64,000 bases of DNA, taken from Parasedimentitalea maritima. Its GTDB lineage: Bacteria > Pseudomonadota > Alphaproteobacteria > Rhodobacterales > Rhodobacteraceae. The DNA lies in NCBI RefSeq assembly GCF_005771405.1, contig NZ_VAUA01000002.1:434001-498000 (forward strand), given 5' to 3'. Below the pieces are notes generated by a model. It searched no databases. It worked only from the letters and a program-made list of their open reading frames with translations, and was not told the origin of the DNA. This document shows positions 52,494 to 61,444 of the stretch, in pieces (the first letter of the stretch is position 1; the number at the start of each line of letters is the position of its first letter). A program made the translations under genes and the position numbers.

Positions 52494-52556
52494 AGGATCC
52501 TCCCAAACGTGGTTTACCCTATCCAACCCATATAGGGCGCCAGATGAGAGTTTCGT

Positions 52557-52591
52557 AAAAAAGCCCGGGGCAGGACGAGCCCACCCCGGGC
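52557..52591 (-). terminator. Terminator/attenuator between tctC and tctB
   Basis: GCCCGGGG (52563-52570) pairs perfectly with CCCCGGGC (52584-52591), followed on the minus strand by six T. It lies just after the tctC stop and before tctB, so it should favour tctC transcripts over tctBA. Confidence 0.85.
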
Positions 52592-52603
52592 AAATGCTCT
52601 TGC

Positions 52604-53587
52604 TTAACGGAAGCCAAGCTCGGACATCAGTTCGCCAATGACTTTTTCCTGCTCTTCAAGAAAGCTGACAAAGTCTGGCCCACTGTTGTGGATGTTGACC
52701 CAACCGTTACGCTCACGCACAGCTTCCCACTCAGGGGTGTCGTACATTTTGCTCAGAGTGTTCTGATACACGGCCAGACGCTCGTCAGACAGGCCTGGTG
52801 CTGCAAAGAAACCGCGCCAGTTTACGAACTCGGCTTCGATGCCCTGCTCTGTCATAGTTGGCGCATCTGCATAGGCCGAAACCCGGTCACCAGAGGTCAC
52901 ACCGATGATTTTGACCTCACCCGCGTTTGCCAGATCTACTGCTTCAGAGAAACCAGTCGACAGAGCCGCGATTTCACCCGACAGCAGAGCGGCCATTGCC
53001 ATTCCGCCAGCATCGTAAGGGATGTACTTGACGGCCGTTGGATCTTCACCTGCGGCCTTCATGACCATCGCTGCAACCAAGTGGTCCATGCCACCCGGAA
53101 CCGAACCACCGCCGATGGCGGTTTTACGTGGGTTGGCCTTATACGCTGCAATCAGATCACCCATCGAATTGATTGGGCTGTCTTTGCCAACAACAAACGC
53201 AGCATAATCGCCGATCGTACCAGCAACCATAGTCAAGTCGCGGAAGTTGTATGGGAAGACCCCTGTCAACGACCGGATGACGATAGGTGTCGAGTTCACC
53301 ATCAGAGTTCCGTGCTGGCTTTCCGCGTTCTCGATCATAAAGCCGATCGCCTTGCCGCCGCCGCCGCCTGACATATTTTCATAGCTAGCAGTGCCTACGA
53401 TGCCTGCTTTGGTCAGCGCTTCGCCTGTACCACGTGCAGTGCCGTCCCAACCACCACCGGCACCACCGGGGATCAGAAAGTGTAGACTGTCTAGAGTTTT
53501 TTCCTCAGCCATTGCTGGGGCACCAAGCGCTACAACAGCCGCAGCAGCCGCCATCATCGCACGTCGAGTCAGTTTCAAGTTAATCAT
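52604..53587 (-). CDS. tctC: TctC-family periplasmic substrate-binding protein
   Basis: A 327-residue Bug/TctC-family binding protein with a twin-arginine-like signal peptide (LTRRAMMAAAAAVVALGAPA). The ligand region includes GGAGGGWDGTARGTGEAL and GGGSVPGGMDHL, typical of the family. It delivers the carboxylate to TctAB. It is divergent from tctDE; three TCACGGC repeats lie between. Expression is probably induced by TctDE in response to the substrate. Confidence 0.92.
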   Translation of the reverse strand: MINLKLTRRAMMAAAAAVVALGAPAMAEEKTLDSLHFLIPGGAGGGWDGTARGTGEALTKAGIVGTASYENMSGGGGGKAIGFMIENAESQHGTLMVNSTPIVIRSLTGVFPYNFRDLTMVAGTIGDYAAFVVGKDSPINSMGDLIAAYKANPRKTAIGGGSVPGGMDHLVAAMVMKAAGEDPTAVKYIPYDAGGMAMAALLSGEIAALSTGFSEAVDLANAGEVKIIGVTSGDRVSAYADAPTMTEQGIEAEFVNWRGFFAAPGLSDERLAVYQNTLSKMYDTPEWEAVRERNGWVNIHNSGPDFVSFLEEQEKVIGELMSELGFR

Positions 53588-53608
53588 TTTGTCCTCCCAT
53601 TTGACAAA

Positions 53609-53669
53609 TCACGGCTTAGCCGCTCATGACTAAAAGGATCACGGCAAGCTGACACAAACCTGTCACGGC
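53609..53669. promoter_or_regulatory. Three TCACGGC repeats between tctC and tctD
   Basis: TCACGGC occurs at 53609-53615, 53639-53645 and 53663-53669 in the same orientation, in the divergent promoter region. Direct repeats are usual for OmpR-type response regulators; TctD is the obvious candidate. Spacings are 30 and 24 bases. The assignment is inference. Confidence 0.4.
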
Positions 53670-53691
53670 AGCAGAAAGGACCATTGACCAG

Positions 53692-54357
53692 ATGCGTTTC
53701 CTATTGGTTGAAGACAACATCAGCCTAGCCACCGCGGTTTTGGACCGGCTGCGGATGGATGGTCATGTCATCGACCACGCAGCCAATATTGCCGCAGCCG
53801 AGGACTTTTCTGCCACCGCGGACTACGACTTGATATTGTTAGATATTATGCTCCCAGATGGCGATGGCCGCGCCTTTCTGAGGGCCCATAGAAACCGGTT
53901 GGTGGAAACTCCGGTTATCGTCCTCACGGCTCGGTCAGAGGTCTCGGACCGGGTCGGAATGCTGGATTTAGGAGCCGATGATTACATCACCAAACCGTTT
54001 GATTTCTCCGAGTTAGAAGCACGCTGCCGGGCAGTCTTGCGGAGGCATGGTGGTGACAGCTCCAACCAAAAACGATTCGGGGACCTCATTTTCAATCCTC
54101 TTGCAGGAACTTTATCGGTCGGCGACAAGACTATCACCCTGCGAAACAAAGAGTTGCGATTGCTGGAAATTTTCCTCAGCGGCCCAGACCGTATTTATTC
54201 AAAGCCCAAACTGGTTGATCGCTTGTTTTCTTATGACGAAGACGTCTCGGAAAATGCCATCGAAGTCTATGTTGGTCGGTTGCGTAAGCATTTGTCAGGT
54301 TCCGGGGTCGAGATTACCACTGTGCGGGGACTCGGATACAGGATGTCGCTGGCATGA
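53692..54357 (+). CDS. tctD: OmpR-family response regulator TctD
   Basis: A 221-residue regulator with an N-terminal receiver domain (phospho-acceptor Asp51 in LILLDIMLPDGDG, switch residues VLTAR, and the Lys in ITKPFDF) and a C-terminal winged HTH of OmpR type (from about residue 130). It is the response regulator of the TctDE two-component system that induces tricarboxylate uptake. It overlaps tctE by 4 bases and is divergent from tctCBA. Confidence 0.92.
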   Translation: MRFLLVEDNISLATAVLDRLRMDGHVIDHAANIAAAEDFSATADYDLILLDIMLPDGDGRAFLRAHRNRLVETPVIVLTARSEVSDRVGMLDLGADDYITKPFDFSELEARCRAVLRRHGGDSSNQKRFGDLIFNPLAGTLSVGDKTITLRNKELRLLEIFLSGPDRIYSKPKLVDRLFSYDEDVSENAIEVYVGRLRKHLSGSGVEITTVRGLGYRMSLA

Positions 54358-55739
54358 ATGAACCATTGCAAACCAGTGGATCTCTACGCCGTCGACTAAT
54401 GCTACAACTGGTTGGCAGCGCAGCGTTTTTGGCGACGCTGTTGTTTTTTGTAGTGCTGGGTTTTGCGCGCGACGTGGCGCAACAAACCCATGACAGTATC
54501 CTGCTTGCCTCAGCCACCTCAATCATGGATTCAGTTTCCGTGCAGGCCGACGAAATTACCGTCGACATTCCATACGCGGCTTTGTCTATGCTGGGGAATG
54601 TCAGCAATGATAGAGTGTTTTATCGTGTCTCGACACGCGACGACGTTCTGACTGGGTATGAGAACCTTCCTACAACCAGCCAAAGCGTTCGATCTGGGCA
54701 TTCAGCCTTTGATACACTGACTTACAAAGGTGACAGTATTCGCATGGTGACCTCGTTACGACGCCTGTCGCTGAATAGTGCGCCAGCCGACATCATTATC
54801 TCCGTCGCTCAGACCCGTGAAGGTCAAGCCGCACAGCTTGCACAGTTGTCGCGATCAGCGATGCAGCTTGGACTAGGTTTTTTTCTGGTCGCAACAATAC
54901 TGGCAATCTGGGCCGCGCAATCCAGTATTAGACCACTAAAACAACTCACCGAGGCTGTCTCACGACGTGGTCCCAAAGACCTGCGGCCAGTTCAGCGGCC
55001 TGTTCCTAGCGAAATGATCCCTCTGGTCTCCTCTTTGAACCGATTTATCGGCCGGCTACGAGTGTCTTTAACAAGGTCAGAGGATTTTATTGCCGAGGCG
55101 GCTCACAGAGTGCGCACACCGCTGGCAACAGTCAGAACCCAAGCGGAAATCACTCTGCGTAGGGTAGACAGAGCCGAAAACCGCGCCTCGCTGCGTGAAA
55201 TGATCCGCGCTATAGACGAAAGCTCGCGTGCTGCCGGGCAACTGCTGGATCATGCCATGGTCACCTTTCGTATCGATAGTTTGGAGCGCAAGGCGATTGA
55301 TCTAACTGAACTAGGCCGAGAACTGGTTGACCGACTTCAACCCATCGCGGAGCTGAAAGACATAGATCTGCATTTCTTCGGAAGTGGAAATCCCAAAATC
55401 ACCGGTGACGCAATCTTGATCCAAAACGCTGTACGCAACATTTTGGACAACGCTATCAAATACTCCCCAAATGAAAGCGCAATTCAGGTAAGCACTCGCC
55501 AAAACGGCAATACGGCGCGGATCCAAGTTGAGGACGAGGCAGGCGGTTTTGTAGGAATGGACACTGATGCACTTACCCAGCGGTTTACACGTGGCGAAAA
55601 TGCGGCTGGCACCATCGGCTCGGGACTGGGGCTAACCATCGCCCGTGAAGTCGTCGAAGCTCACGGTGGCGTCCTAATAATTGAAACCAGCAAGACCGGA
55701 ACAGGCGCATGCGTATCTCTTTGCTTTCCTTTGCACTAA
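54354..55739 (+). CDS. tctE: Sensor histidine kinase TctE
   Basis: A 461-residue membrane kinase. Two helices (about 15-40 and 170-189) flank a periplasmic sensor domain, followed by a HAMP-like linker, the H-box with phospho-acceptor His251 (AEAAHRVRTPL), the N-box (RNILDNAIKYSP) and the G-boxes (GSGLGLTIAREV). It phosphorylates TctD. Its last 31 bases overlap a gene for a periplasmic binding protein, which may feed signal to it. Confidence 0.92.
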   Translation: MNEPLQTSGSLRRRLMLQLVGSAAFLATLLFFVVLGFARDVAQQTHDSILLASATSIMDSVSVQADEITVDIPYAALSMLGNVSNDRVFYRVSTRDDVLTGYENLPTTSQSVRSGHSAFDTLTYKGDSIRMVTSLRRLSLNSAPADIIISVAQTREGQAAQLAQLSRSAMQLGLGFFLVATILAIWAAQSSIRPLKQLTEAVSRRGPKDLRPVQRPVPSEMIPLVSSLNRFIGRLRVSLTRSEDFIAEAAHRVRTPLATVRTQAEITLRRVDRAENRASLREMIRAIDESSRAAGQLLDHAMVTFRIDSLERKAIDLTELGRELVDRLQPIAELKDIDLHFFGSGNPKITGDAILIQNAVRNILDNAIKYSPNESAIQVSTRQNGNTARIQVEDEAGGFVGMDTDALTQRFTRGENAAGTIGSGLGLTIAREVVEAHGGVLIIETSKTGTGACVSLCFPLH

Positions 55740-56761
55740 TCCTAGCGAGCGCTTTCTCCGCGGTACTGGCGATGCCCACCACGAGTCGTGCGTTTGAGGT
55801 CGAGGAAAACCGGTATTTTGGTCCAAAAGACAGCGATGCTCTTAAAATACTTTCAACCACCGACACGGACCTTTTGGCACCGTTGATTGGCAGCTTTCTC
55901 GCACTAAATCCCGGCGTTGCAATTGACTACACCAGCGTCAGCAGCGCCGAGCTGATGAAAGCGGTCATGCTTGAAGGGGCAGAATTCGACCTCGCGCTGT
56001 CTTCGGCCATGGATCTGCAGGTTAAACTGGCCAATGATGGCTATACGCTTGCGCATTATTCGGACTTGATTGATTTGGTCCCAACCTGGGGAACCTGGCG
56101 CAACCATGTCTTCGCATTCTCACAAGAGCCCGCATCAATTGTGATTTCTCCTGCAGCATTTGCAGGGCTGGAACTTCCTCGCTCACGGCAAGAGCTGATT
56201 TCGCTGCTTCGTAAACACCCAGACCGGTTTCGAGGACGCATTGGGACATATGACGTTCGCACCAGCGGTCTTGGCTATTTGTTTGCAACCCAAGATGCCC
56301 GCACATCAGAATCCTACTGGCGGTTGATGGAAATCATGGGGGGATTAAAGATCAGGTTGTTTTGCTGCTCTGGGGACATGATCGAAAACGTAGCGCGTGG
56401 CGACATTGCCGTCGCGTACAACGTACTGGGAAGCTATGCGCGCGCGCGCAAAGATCTGGCCTCCCGGATCACGATTGTTGAGCCAGAAGACTACACCAAC
56501 ATGATGCTACGCACCGCTGTTGTGCTGCGCACAGCAAAACATCCTAAACTGGCGGGAGCATTTATTGACCACCTGCTCCGCGCGGCCTGGGACACACCGG
56601 ACGTGCCCGAATACCCATTTCACCGCTACCCCATCTCTGACGAAGCCCAGAACGCCCCCTTTCGCCCGATCCAGATGGGGCCAGGGCTACTTGTTTTTCT
56701 GGATCATCTAAAACGTAAACGGTTCTTGGCCGAGTGGCACAGCACGGTGCAACAGAACTAA
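55709..56761 (+). CDS. Periplasmic binding protein coupled to TctDE
   Basis: A 350-residue type II periplasmic binding protein, of the ABC iron/2-aminoethylphosphonate-binding-like class by eye. A signal peptide (ending SRA, about residue 27) starts at the ATG at 55709, inside tctE. Features: LKILSTTDTDLLAPLIGSFL, then a cysteine pair FCCSGDMIENVARGDIAVAYN. There is no ABC permease or ATPase next to it, so it is probably not a transporter subunit; it may be a ligand-binding partner of the sensor kinase, as third genes in several TctDE-like loci appear to be. The overlap of 31 bases shows cotranscription. Confidence 0.8.
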   Translation: MRISLLSFALILASAFSAVLAMPTTSRAFEVEENRYFGPKDSDALKILSTTDTDLLAPLIGSFLALNPGVAIDYTSVSSAELMKAVMLEGAEFDLALSSAMDLQVKLANDGYTLAHYSDLIDLVPTWGTWRNHVFAFSQEPASIVISPAAFAGLELPRSRQELISLLRKHPDRFRGRIGTYDVRTSGLGYLFATQDARTSESYWRLMEIMGGLKIRLFCCSGDMIENVARGDIAVAYNVLGSYARARKDLASRITIVEPEDYTNMMLRTAVVLRTAKHPKLAGAFIDHLLRAAWDTPDVPEYPFHRYPISDEAQNAPFRPIQMGPGLLVFLDHLKRKRFLAEWHSTVQQN

Positions 56762-56771
56762 GTCACTGCTG

Positions 56772-57506
56772 TCACCAACGAGGATCATCCAGTTCAAGTG
56801 GGAACCCGCGCGGCATAATTCCCGACTGGAACCACTTGATGAACGAATAGATCGAGAACACCGGCAACCCAGTGACTTTGCGGATGTCACGGGCATATGG
56901 CACCATATTGGTACATTCCAACACGATGGCGCCAACATCAGGGTGGCTCTGTACCATCTCAAGCCCCGCATCGATCATATCCAAACGGCACGACTCAAAA
57001 TCGATTTCCAATTTGTCGCCCAAGATGCTCGTGGTGAGGTTACGCCCGCCTTCGGTACCAACGATTGGCGTATCAACTGGGGCTCCAGCGGCAATCATGT
57101 GATCGTCTGTCAGTGACGTTTTTGAAATAGTGATCACGCCGCAGCGTTTCCCCGCTGGCAAGAGGTTTTGCACCATAGGCACCTGCATCAAGGAAGAGGT
57201 CGCCACCGGTACACCCAGCGCCTGTTTTATGTCGTCCTGAATCAGCGCCAGAAAACCACAATTGGTGGTGATGCCATCGCAGCCAGATCGCACCAGATCG
57301 CGCCCTGCTTCGATGAAACTATCGATCAGTTCATTAGGGCTATTGCGTACAACTTTGTCCGGTGTGGCACCCGGAACAACCCGGTATTGAACTGGGAAGT
57401 CCCAGGTCATCGCATTTCCCATGTCACCGTAGATTCGGGGGAATTGGGTTTCCAGCATCAGGATGCCAACTGTGGCCCCATAAACGGTTTTACCGCCCTG
57501 TTGCAT
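56772..57506 (-). CDS. Asp/Glu/hydantoin racemase-family enzyme
   Basis: A 244-residue protein of the aspartate/glutamate racemase superfamily. The two catalytic cysteines are in TNCGFLAL and LECTNMVPY, the usual pair of proton donor/acceptors. Members include Asp and Glu racemases, hydantoin racemase, maleate isomerase and arylmalonate decarboxylase; the sequence cannot choose among them. It converges with the binding-protein gene and is downstream of the GntR gene (24 bases), so both are probably cotranscribed and part of the ThDP/TRAP catabolic cluster. Confidence 0.82.
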   Translation of the reverse strand: MQQGGKTVYGATVGILMLETQFPRIYGDMGNAMTWDFPVQYRVVPGATPDKVVRNSPNELIDSFIEAGRDLVRSGCDGITTNCGFLALIQDDIKQALGVPVATSSLMQVPMVQNLLPAGKRCGVITISKTSLTDDHMIAAGAPVDTPIVGTEGGRNLTTSILGDKLEIDFESCRLDMIDAGLEMVQSHPDVGAIVLECTNMVPYARDIRKVTGLPVFSIYSFIKWFQSGIMPRGFPLELDDPRW

Positions 57507-57529
57507 TGGGAGTCCTTCCTAGTGATCTT

Positions 57530-58222
57530 CTAATCTTGCGGTACATATAATTGCGAAAATGCAATTTGCACTGCCTCGGTCGCGGCTTCTCGTCGTTTCT
57601 CAATGTGTCCTCGCATTGCAGCCTCCGCAGCAGCTGGATCTCGGCCTGACAGCGCAAGGAAAATTCGGCTATGCGCTGACAATTCACCCGGCACCCGTTT
57701 GCCGGTTTTGTCGCGTAGGCGTTTGAGATCAATCAGACGGATATAACGGATGCGATCATTCAGATTTCTCAGCATCCTTCCCAGTTCATCATTCCCTGAC
57801 AACTGCGCCAACCGTAAGTGGAATGCCTCATCCATCGCCAGTTGCTCCGCCGGATCAGAGCCGCTTTCATAATCCGGTTCTATCTGTTCAAGATAATCTC
57901 CGAGTGCCGTGATCTCATGATCTTTTGCGCGTCGACACGCTAGCCGTAACGCCTCACATTCAATCGCCACCCGTGCTTCGTACAGGTCGAGTATATATTT
58001 TGGCGTCAATGAGCGACAGAAGAACCCCCGGTTATTCTGAAAAGTAAGAAACCCCTCTGCGACCAGACGGTTAAGCGCCTCACGCAGTGGCGTACGACTG
58101 GCACCCAGCAGTTTGGACAACTCGCTTTCGTTGATGCGTTGATCAGGTTTGAACGCAAAATCCGCCGCCATCTGACGCAGCGATTCATACACTCTATCCA
58201 CGTTGCTTAACTGCTTGGACAT
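57530..58222 (-). CDS. GntR-family regulator, FCD subfamily
   Basis: A 230-residue regulator from the ATG at 58222 (AAGGTGAG upstream; the frame is open to 58330). The N-terminal winged HTH contains ESELSKLLGASRTPLREALN, and the C-terminal all-helical FCD domain has the metal-ligand pattern DEAFH, then SAHSRI and RGHIEKR. FCD regulators bind a carboxylic acid and release DNA. It is divergent from the ThDP gene, and the perfect palindrome AATTGTATACAATT between them is its likely operator. It probably represses this cluster. Confidence 0.88.
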   Translation of the reverse strand: MSKQLSNVDRVYESLRQMAADFAFKPDQRINESELSKLLGASRTPLREALNRLVAEGFLTFQNNRGFFCRSLTPKYILDLYEARVAIECEALRLACRRAKDHEITALGDYLEQIEPDYESGSDPAEQLAMDEAFHLRLAQLSGNDELGRMLRNLNDRIRYIRLIDLKRLRDKTGKRVPGELSAHSRIFLALSGRDPAAAEAAMRGHIEKRREAATEAVQIAFSQLYVPQD

Positions 58223-58290
58223 TTTGTGGCTCACCTTGAGTTTGGGCAACGCTACAAGGGAATTGACATGAGCGCAAGTTTGTATTCTAA

Positions 58291-58304
58291 ATTGTATACA
58301 ATTC
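58291..58304. promoter_or_regulatory. Palindromic operator for the GntR regulator
   Basis: AATTGTATACAATT is a perfect 14-base palindrome between the divergent GntR and ThDP genes, 47 bases before the ThDP start. The core TTGTATACAA fits sites bound by FCD-type GntR proteins. Confidence 0.65.
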
Positions 58305-58350
58305 TGTATGCGCCAGTTTCCAGAGCGCATTTAGGTCAAAGGAAATCGGA

Positions 58351-60042
58351 ATGACATCCAAATTGAATGGCGCCGAAGCCATGGTTCAAATGCTCGAGGC
58401 ACACGGGGTAAAACATATTTTCGGGCTTTGTGGCGACACGACACTGCCCTTCTATGATGCAATGCTGCGTGGCGATCATGGCATGACACATGTGCTGACC
58501 CGCGATGAGCGTAGCGCGACATACATGGCTGACGGCTATTCGCGCGTGACCGGCCGGGTTGGTGTTGCAGAAGGTCCATCTGGCGGAGGCGCAACCTACA
58601 TCCTCCCCGGCCTGATTGAAGCGACTGAGAGTTCTTATGCTGTGTTGGGCATCACTACAGACATTTCAGTTGGGTCTTACGGGAAATATCCGCTGACCGA
58701 AGTCGACCAAGACAGATTGATGCAGCCACTGACCAAGTGGAACACGGTGATCAAACAGTCGGCGCATATTCCGCGCATGGTACGTACTGCATTTCGCGCC
58801 ATGACAACTGGCCGTTCAGGGGCCGCGCATCTTGGCCTGCCCTACGACATTCAATACGATCAGGTCGACCCGTCAGATATCTGGGCTGACCCAAAGCACC
58901 AAAGCTACCCCGCCTATCCTCAAGCGCCGGAACAAGGCGCTGCTGAAGCCGCCGTGGACGCAATCCTGTCCGCCAAAAAACCGCTGATCGTCTGTGGTGG
59001 TGGTATTGTGATATCCGGCGCAATGGAGGAGTTGTCTCGCCTCGCGACCCGGCTCGATATTCCTGTGGCCACCTCGATCTCTGGTCAAGGCTCTCTGGCC
59101 GAAACCCACCCCAACTGTCTGGGTGTTGTTGGCTCGAACGGCGGCACAGATCAAACCTGGGAATTGATGGAACAAGCCGATCTTGTGGTCTTCATGGGCT
59201 GCCGTGCAGGCTCAACCACAACCTCCCGCTGGGAAGCCCCCACTGCAGCCGCTCGGATTGTACACTTTGACAATGACCCCATGGTGATTGGTGCAAACTA
59301 CCGGACCGAAGTGGGTGTCGTTGGAGATCTGCGGCTGGCCCTCGCTCAGGTAAACGCAGTTTTAGATGCGGGCGATCAGGGTGCTGATACCTTTGGTGGC
59401 GCAACCGCCATTGCCGACATCAAAAAGCGCAAGTTTGACGTGTTCCGGAAATTCGCTGCCAGCGATGAAGCACCAATTCGCCCCGAGCGGGTGATCGATA
59501 CCTTGATGAAGGTGCTGCCGCCTGATGCAACTGTAGTGTCAGATCCCGGCACCAGCTGCCCTTATTTCTCGGCCTACTACCAGCTGCCTCAGGCAGGGCG
59601 TTATTTCATTACCAACCGCGCACATGGGGCACTTGGGTATTCGCTATCTGCGGCTCTGGGCGCATGGTTCGGGCGACCTAGCAGCAAGGTCGTGGCCCTG
59701 ATGGGGGATGGTTCGTTTGGGTTCACAGTGGGTGAATTGGAAACCGTATGCCGGTGTCGCGCGCCAATTACATTTGTTGTGTTCTCCAACTCAAACTTTG
59801 GCTGGATCAAAGCGAGCCAGCATGCAGACAAGGATGCGCGCTATTACAACGTTGACTTCAACCGCACCGATCATGCGGCTATCGCTGCTGCCTACGGGGT
59901 TAAAAGCTGGCGCGTTGAAAACCCTGCGGATCTGGAACGGGTGATGCGGGAAGCGGTTGACCATGACGGGCCGACATTGATTGATGTGGTGACACAGCCG
60001 CTAGAGGAAACCAACGCACCTGTTCGGCGTTGGATGGGCTAA
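58351..60042 (+). CDS. Thiamine diphosphate-dependent enzyme (acetolactate synthase-like)
   Basis: A 563-residue protein of the ALS/POX/decarboxylase family. The catalytic Glu53 lies in TRDERSATYMADGYSR (position of the ThDP-activating Glu), the central domain has a Rossmann part, and the ThDP/Mg motif GDGSFGF...N follows near residues 451-480 (NSNFGWIK). It would decarboxylate or carboligate a 2-oxo acid, or act on a sulfo- or oxalyl-type substrate. AAAGGAAA lies before the ATG. It is alone on the plus strand between the GntR gene and the TRAP genes. No small ALS subunit is next to it, so a catabolic role is more likely than branched-chain synthesis. Confidence 0.82.
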   Translation: MTSKLNGAEAMVQMLEAHGVKHIFGLCGDTTLPFYDAMLRGDHGMTHVLTRDERSATYMADGYSRVTGRVGVAEGPSGGGATYILPGLIEATESSYAVLGITTDISVGSYGKYPLTEVDQDRLMQPLTKWNTVIKQSAHIPRMVRTAFRAMTTGRSGAAHLGLPYDIQYDQVDPSDIWADPKHQSYPAYPQAPEQGAAEAAVDAILSAKKPLIVCGGGIVISGAMEELSRLATRLDIPVATSISGQGSLAETHPNCLGVVGSNGGTDQTWELMEQADLVVFMGCRAGSTTTSRWEAPTAAARIVHFDNDPMVIGANYRTEVGVVGDLRLALAQVNAVLDAGDQGADTFGGATAIADIKKRKFDVFRKFAASDEAPIRPERVIDTLMKVLPPDATVVSDPGTSCPYFSAYYQLPQAGRYFITNRAHGALGYSLSAALGAWFGRPSSKVVALMGDGSFGFTVGELETVCRCRAPITFVVFSNSNFGWIKASQHADKDARYYNVDFNRTDHAAIAAAYGVKSWRVENPADLERVMREAVDHDGPTLIDVVTQPLEETNAPVRRWMG

Positions 60043-60072
60043 ACGGCCTCAGCACCTGCAGTCCATGCCCAA

Positions 60073-60114
60073 TAAAAAAAACCGCCCCAGCCAATGGCCG
60101 GGGCGGTTTTTTTG
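60073..60114. terminator. Bidirectional rho-independent terminator
   Basis: ACCGCCCC (60081-60088) pairs with GGGGCGGT (60100-60107), flanked by seven or more A on the left and T on the right. It ends transcription from the ThDP gene (plus) and from dctM (minus). Confidence 0.93.
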
Positions 60115-60130
60115 TTTTCGGTTTTCTGAC

Positions 60131-61444
60131 TTAGCTTCCAGGCCGCGAGCGGATGTTTTCTGGTAACCACGTGGCCAGTTCAGGCCAGACCACCAAAATC
60201 ACAACCATCAGCAACATCAGGCCAACCATCGGGATGGCGGTTTTTGAGATGTAGGAGATTTCGTGCTTGGTCATGCCTTGCAGCACAAACAGGTTGAAAC
60301 CAATCGGTGGCGTCACCTGCGCCATCTCAACGACCACAACAATGAAGATACCAAACCAGATCGGGTCAATTCCAGCCTGACGGATCATCGGCTCGATGAT
60401 CGCCATCGTCAGCACAACCGAGGAAATCCCATCCAGGAACATACCAAGGAAGACATAGAATATGGTTAGCGCAACGATGAGCGCCAATGGTGACAGGTTC
60501 AGAGTATCAATCCAGTCAGCTAGCGCGCGCGGCAGGCCAGTGAAGCCCATCGACAGTGACAGGAAAAAGGCCCCCATCAGGATCAATGAGATCATCGCCG
60601 ACGTTCGTGTAGCCCCCATGAGGGACTCGGTAAACGTACTCCAGCTGAGCGAGCCCTGCATAAAGGCAAGCGTCAGGGAGCCAAGCACACCAACAGCGGC
60701 AGCTTCTGTGGCTGTGGCAAAGCCAAGATACATCGAGCCAATGACAACCGTAACCAGCATCAACACCGGTACAAGGAAACGACTCTCGGCCAGCATGGTC
60801 CCAAAACTCATCGGTGGTTCCGGATCTGGACGCGGGCCTTTGGTGAAGAAATGCCAACCCATGATGTAGAGAGTGAACAGGCTTGCCAGCACCAGTCCTG
60901 GAAGGATCCCGGCCATGAACAGTTTGGTGATCGATTCATTGATCGTAACGCCATAGACGATCAAGGTCAGGGATGGCGGGATCATCAGGCCCAATGTGGC
61001 TGCGCCAGCCAAAGTACCAATGATCATGTGCTCGGGGTAGCCGCGTTTGCGCAGCTCCGGGATCGACATTTTGCCAACCGTAGTCAGAGTGGCCGCAGAT
61101 GATCCAGAAACAGCAGCAAAGATCGTGCAGCCGGCAATATTGGTATGGAGCAACCCACCTGGCAGCCAGCGCATCCAGGGCGCCAATCCGCGGAACATAT
61201 CTTGTGATAATCGGGTTCGATATAATATCTCACCCATCCAGATAAACAGCGGCAGAGCGGTCAGAGTCCAGCTCGAGGAGCCGGTCCAGATGGTTGTGAT
61301 CATCGCATCCCCGGGAGGACGAGAAGTGAACATGACCATACCAACCCAGGCCACGCCCATCAGCGCCAGCCCGATCCAAACTGATCCGCCCAAAAGGGCG
61401 AACAGTACGAACAAGAAAATAATGGTAGTGTAGAGCTCGCTCAT
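60131..61444 (-). CDS. dctM: TRAP transporter large permease subunit (DctM)
   Basis: A 437-residue membrane protein with about twelve helices, typical of DctM. Motifs include GTLAGAATLGLMIPPSLTLIVYG and LGMFLDGISSVVLTMAI-type regions. It is the sodium-driven membrane channel of a TRAP importer. It overlaps dctQ by 4 bases and is last in dctPQM. The cargo is a carboxylate of unknown identity, perhaps the compound processed by the ThDP enzyme. Confidence 0.92.
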   Translation of the reverse strand: MSELYTTIIFLFVLFALLGGSVWIGLALMGVAWVGMVMFTSRPPGDAMITTIWTGSSSWTLTALPLFIWMGEILYRTRLSQDMFRGLAPWMRWLPGGLLHTNIAGCTIFAAVSGSSAATLTTVGKMSIPELRKRGYPEHMIIGTLAGAATLGLMIPPSLTLIVYGVTINESITKLFMAGILPGLVLASLFTLYIMGWHFFTKGPRPDPEPPMSFGTMLAESRFLVPVLMLVTVVIGSMYLGFATATEAAAVGVLGSLTLAFMQGSLSWSTFTESLMGATRTSAMISLILMGAFFLSLSMGFTGLPRALADWIDTLNLSPLALIVALTIFYVFLGMFLDGISSVVLTMAIIEPMIRQAGIDPIWFGIFIVVVVEMAQVTPPIGFNLFVLQGMTKHEISYISKTAIPMVGLMLLMVVILVVWPELATWLPENIRSRPGS

